Assembly: GCA_036399835.1 (NCBI GenBank)
Contig: DASWMI010000119.1
Span: 1-5,147 of the forward strand
Source of the DNA: DASYML01 sp036399835
GTDB lineage: Bacteria > Acidobacteriota > Blastocatellia > Pyrinomonadales > Pyrinomonadaceae
Length of the DNA stretch: 5,147 nt
Direction of reading: 5' to 3'
In this document: one piece after another, positions 4,920-5,147 of the stretch
How positions within the stretch are numbered: position 1 is the first letter of the stretch
Layout: the number at the start of each line of letters is the position of its first letter
Translations under genes and position numbers: made by a program
The notes under the pieces: model-generated
The model's database searches: none
What the model was told of the DNA's origin: nothing
Seen by the model: only the letters and a program-made list of their open reading frames with translations

Positions 4920-5147
4920 CTATCTTGAAATAGAGACAAGCTCAGGCTCAGGCTTTTCCTTATCCTTGTAATTGCCTTCGGCCAGAAGCTGCTCAGTCTC
5001 TCGGACAAAGGCTTCGACGATGTCTTCGCCCGAGACCTTGCGCAGCGGCACGCCGTTCTTAAAGATCATCCCGACGTTACGCCCGAAGGTGACGCCGAGG
5101 TCCGAATCGTGTGCTTCGCCTGGCCCGTTGACGGCGCAGCCCATGAT
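4920..5147 (-). CDS. ispG: 4-hydroxy-3-methylbut-2-en-1-yl diphosphate synthase, C-terminal part (5' end outside window)
   Basis: IspG (GcpE) reductively converts the cyclic diphosphate MEcPP to HMBPP in the MEP pathway for isoprenoids, using a [4Fe-4S] cluster. The 75 codons seen here begin I-M-G-C-A-V-N-G-P-G-E-A, the family's hallmark: this Cys is the last of the three cluster ligands, and the Glu seven residues later corresponds to the fourth ligand (C305 and E312 in E. coli). Then follow D-L-G-V-T-F-G, a G-M-I-F-K-N-G strand and a V-R-E-T-E helix, as expected of the reductase-like domain. The final ~15 residues (K-D-K-E-K-P-E-P and on) form a charged tail beyond the usual end. The frame runs off the right edge, so the other cluster Cys and the TIM-barrel domain are not visible. 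The assignment is secure despite the truncation. Confidence 0.95.
   Translation of the reverse strand: MMGCAVNGPGEAHDSDLGVTFGRNVGMIFKNGVPLRKVSGEDIVEAFVRETEQLLAEGNYKDKEKPEPELVSISR

Noticed and set aside
1..5147. A novel defence, mobile or biosynthetic system
   Set aside because: Every long gene belongs to a known housekeeping or conserved family; nothing suggests a prophage, toxin-antitoxin pair, CRISPR or gene cluster.

Overview
The window carries high-GC bacterial chromosome with a conserved housekeeping layout: the 3' end of a SpoIID/LytB-domain gene, then miaA, hfq, tmk and holB on the plus strand, a DUF2752 membrane-protein gene, and the 3' end of ispG converging on the minus strand. Several things fit an Acidobacteriota-like (possibly Blastocatellia-like) soil bacterium: the GC-rich coding bias, an Hfq whose Sm loop resembles the Firmicutes form while its rim resembles the proteobacterial form, many genes without a clear Shine-Dalgarno, and repeat-filled spacers. 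This assignment is inference; no rRNA or other phylogenetic marker is present to prove it.

Layout. 1-744: C-terminal part of a SpoIID-type protein, cut by the left edge. 745-888: spacer filled by a long, near-perfect inverted repeat. 889-984: an unannotated-looking 31-residue single-pass membrane ORF with a plausible ribosome binding site; its stop overlaps the start region of miaA. 990-1928: miaA. 1929-2112: spacer with a pyrimidine tract and a likely extended -10 promoter. 2113-2415: hfq. 2470-3138: tmk, whose last 14 codons and 3' spacer lie in a second inverted repeat made of GAGTC/GACTC units. 3184-4221: holB. 4222-4377: spacer with a GC-rich hairpin. 4378-4818: DUF2752 protein. 4866-4895: strong hairpin between the convergent genes. 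4920-5147: ispG 3' end. No gene-free stretch exceeds 300 bases.

Functionally the genes are core cell maintenance: tRNA modification (MiaA), RNA chaperoning (Hfq), dTTP synthesis (Tmk), replisome clamp loading (HolB) and isoprenoid synthesis (IspG). The miaA-hfq pair echoes the proteobacterial miaA-hfq neighbourhood, and tmk-holB is a frequent pairing of DNA-synthesis genes. I see no mobile element, CRISPR array, tRNA, defence system or biosynthetic cluster. The most interesting material is between the genes: two unrelated inverted-repeat elements, one of which has been recruited into the Tmk reading frame, and the small membrane ORF ahead of miaA.
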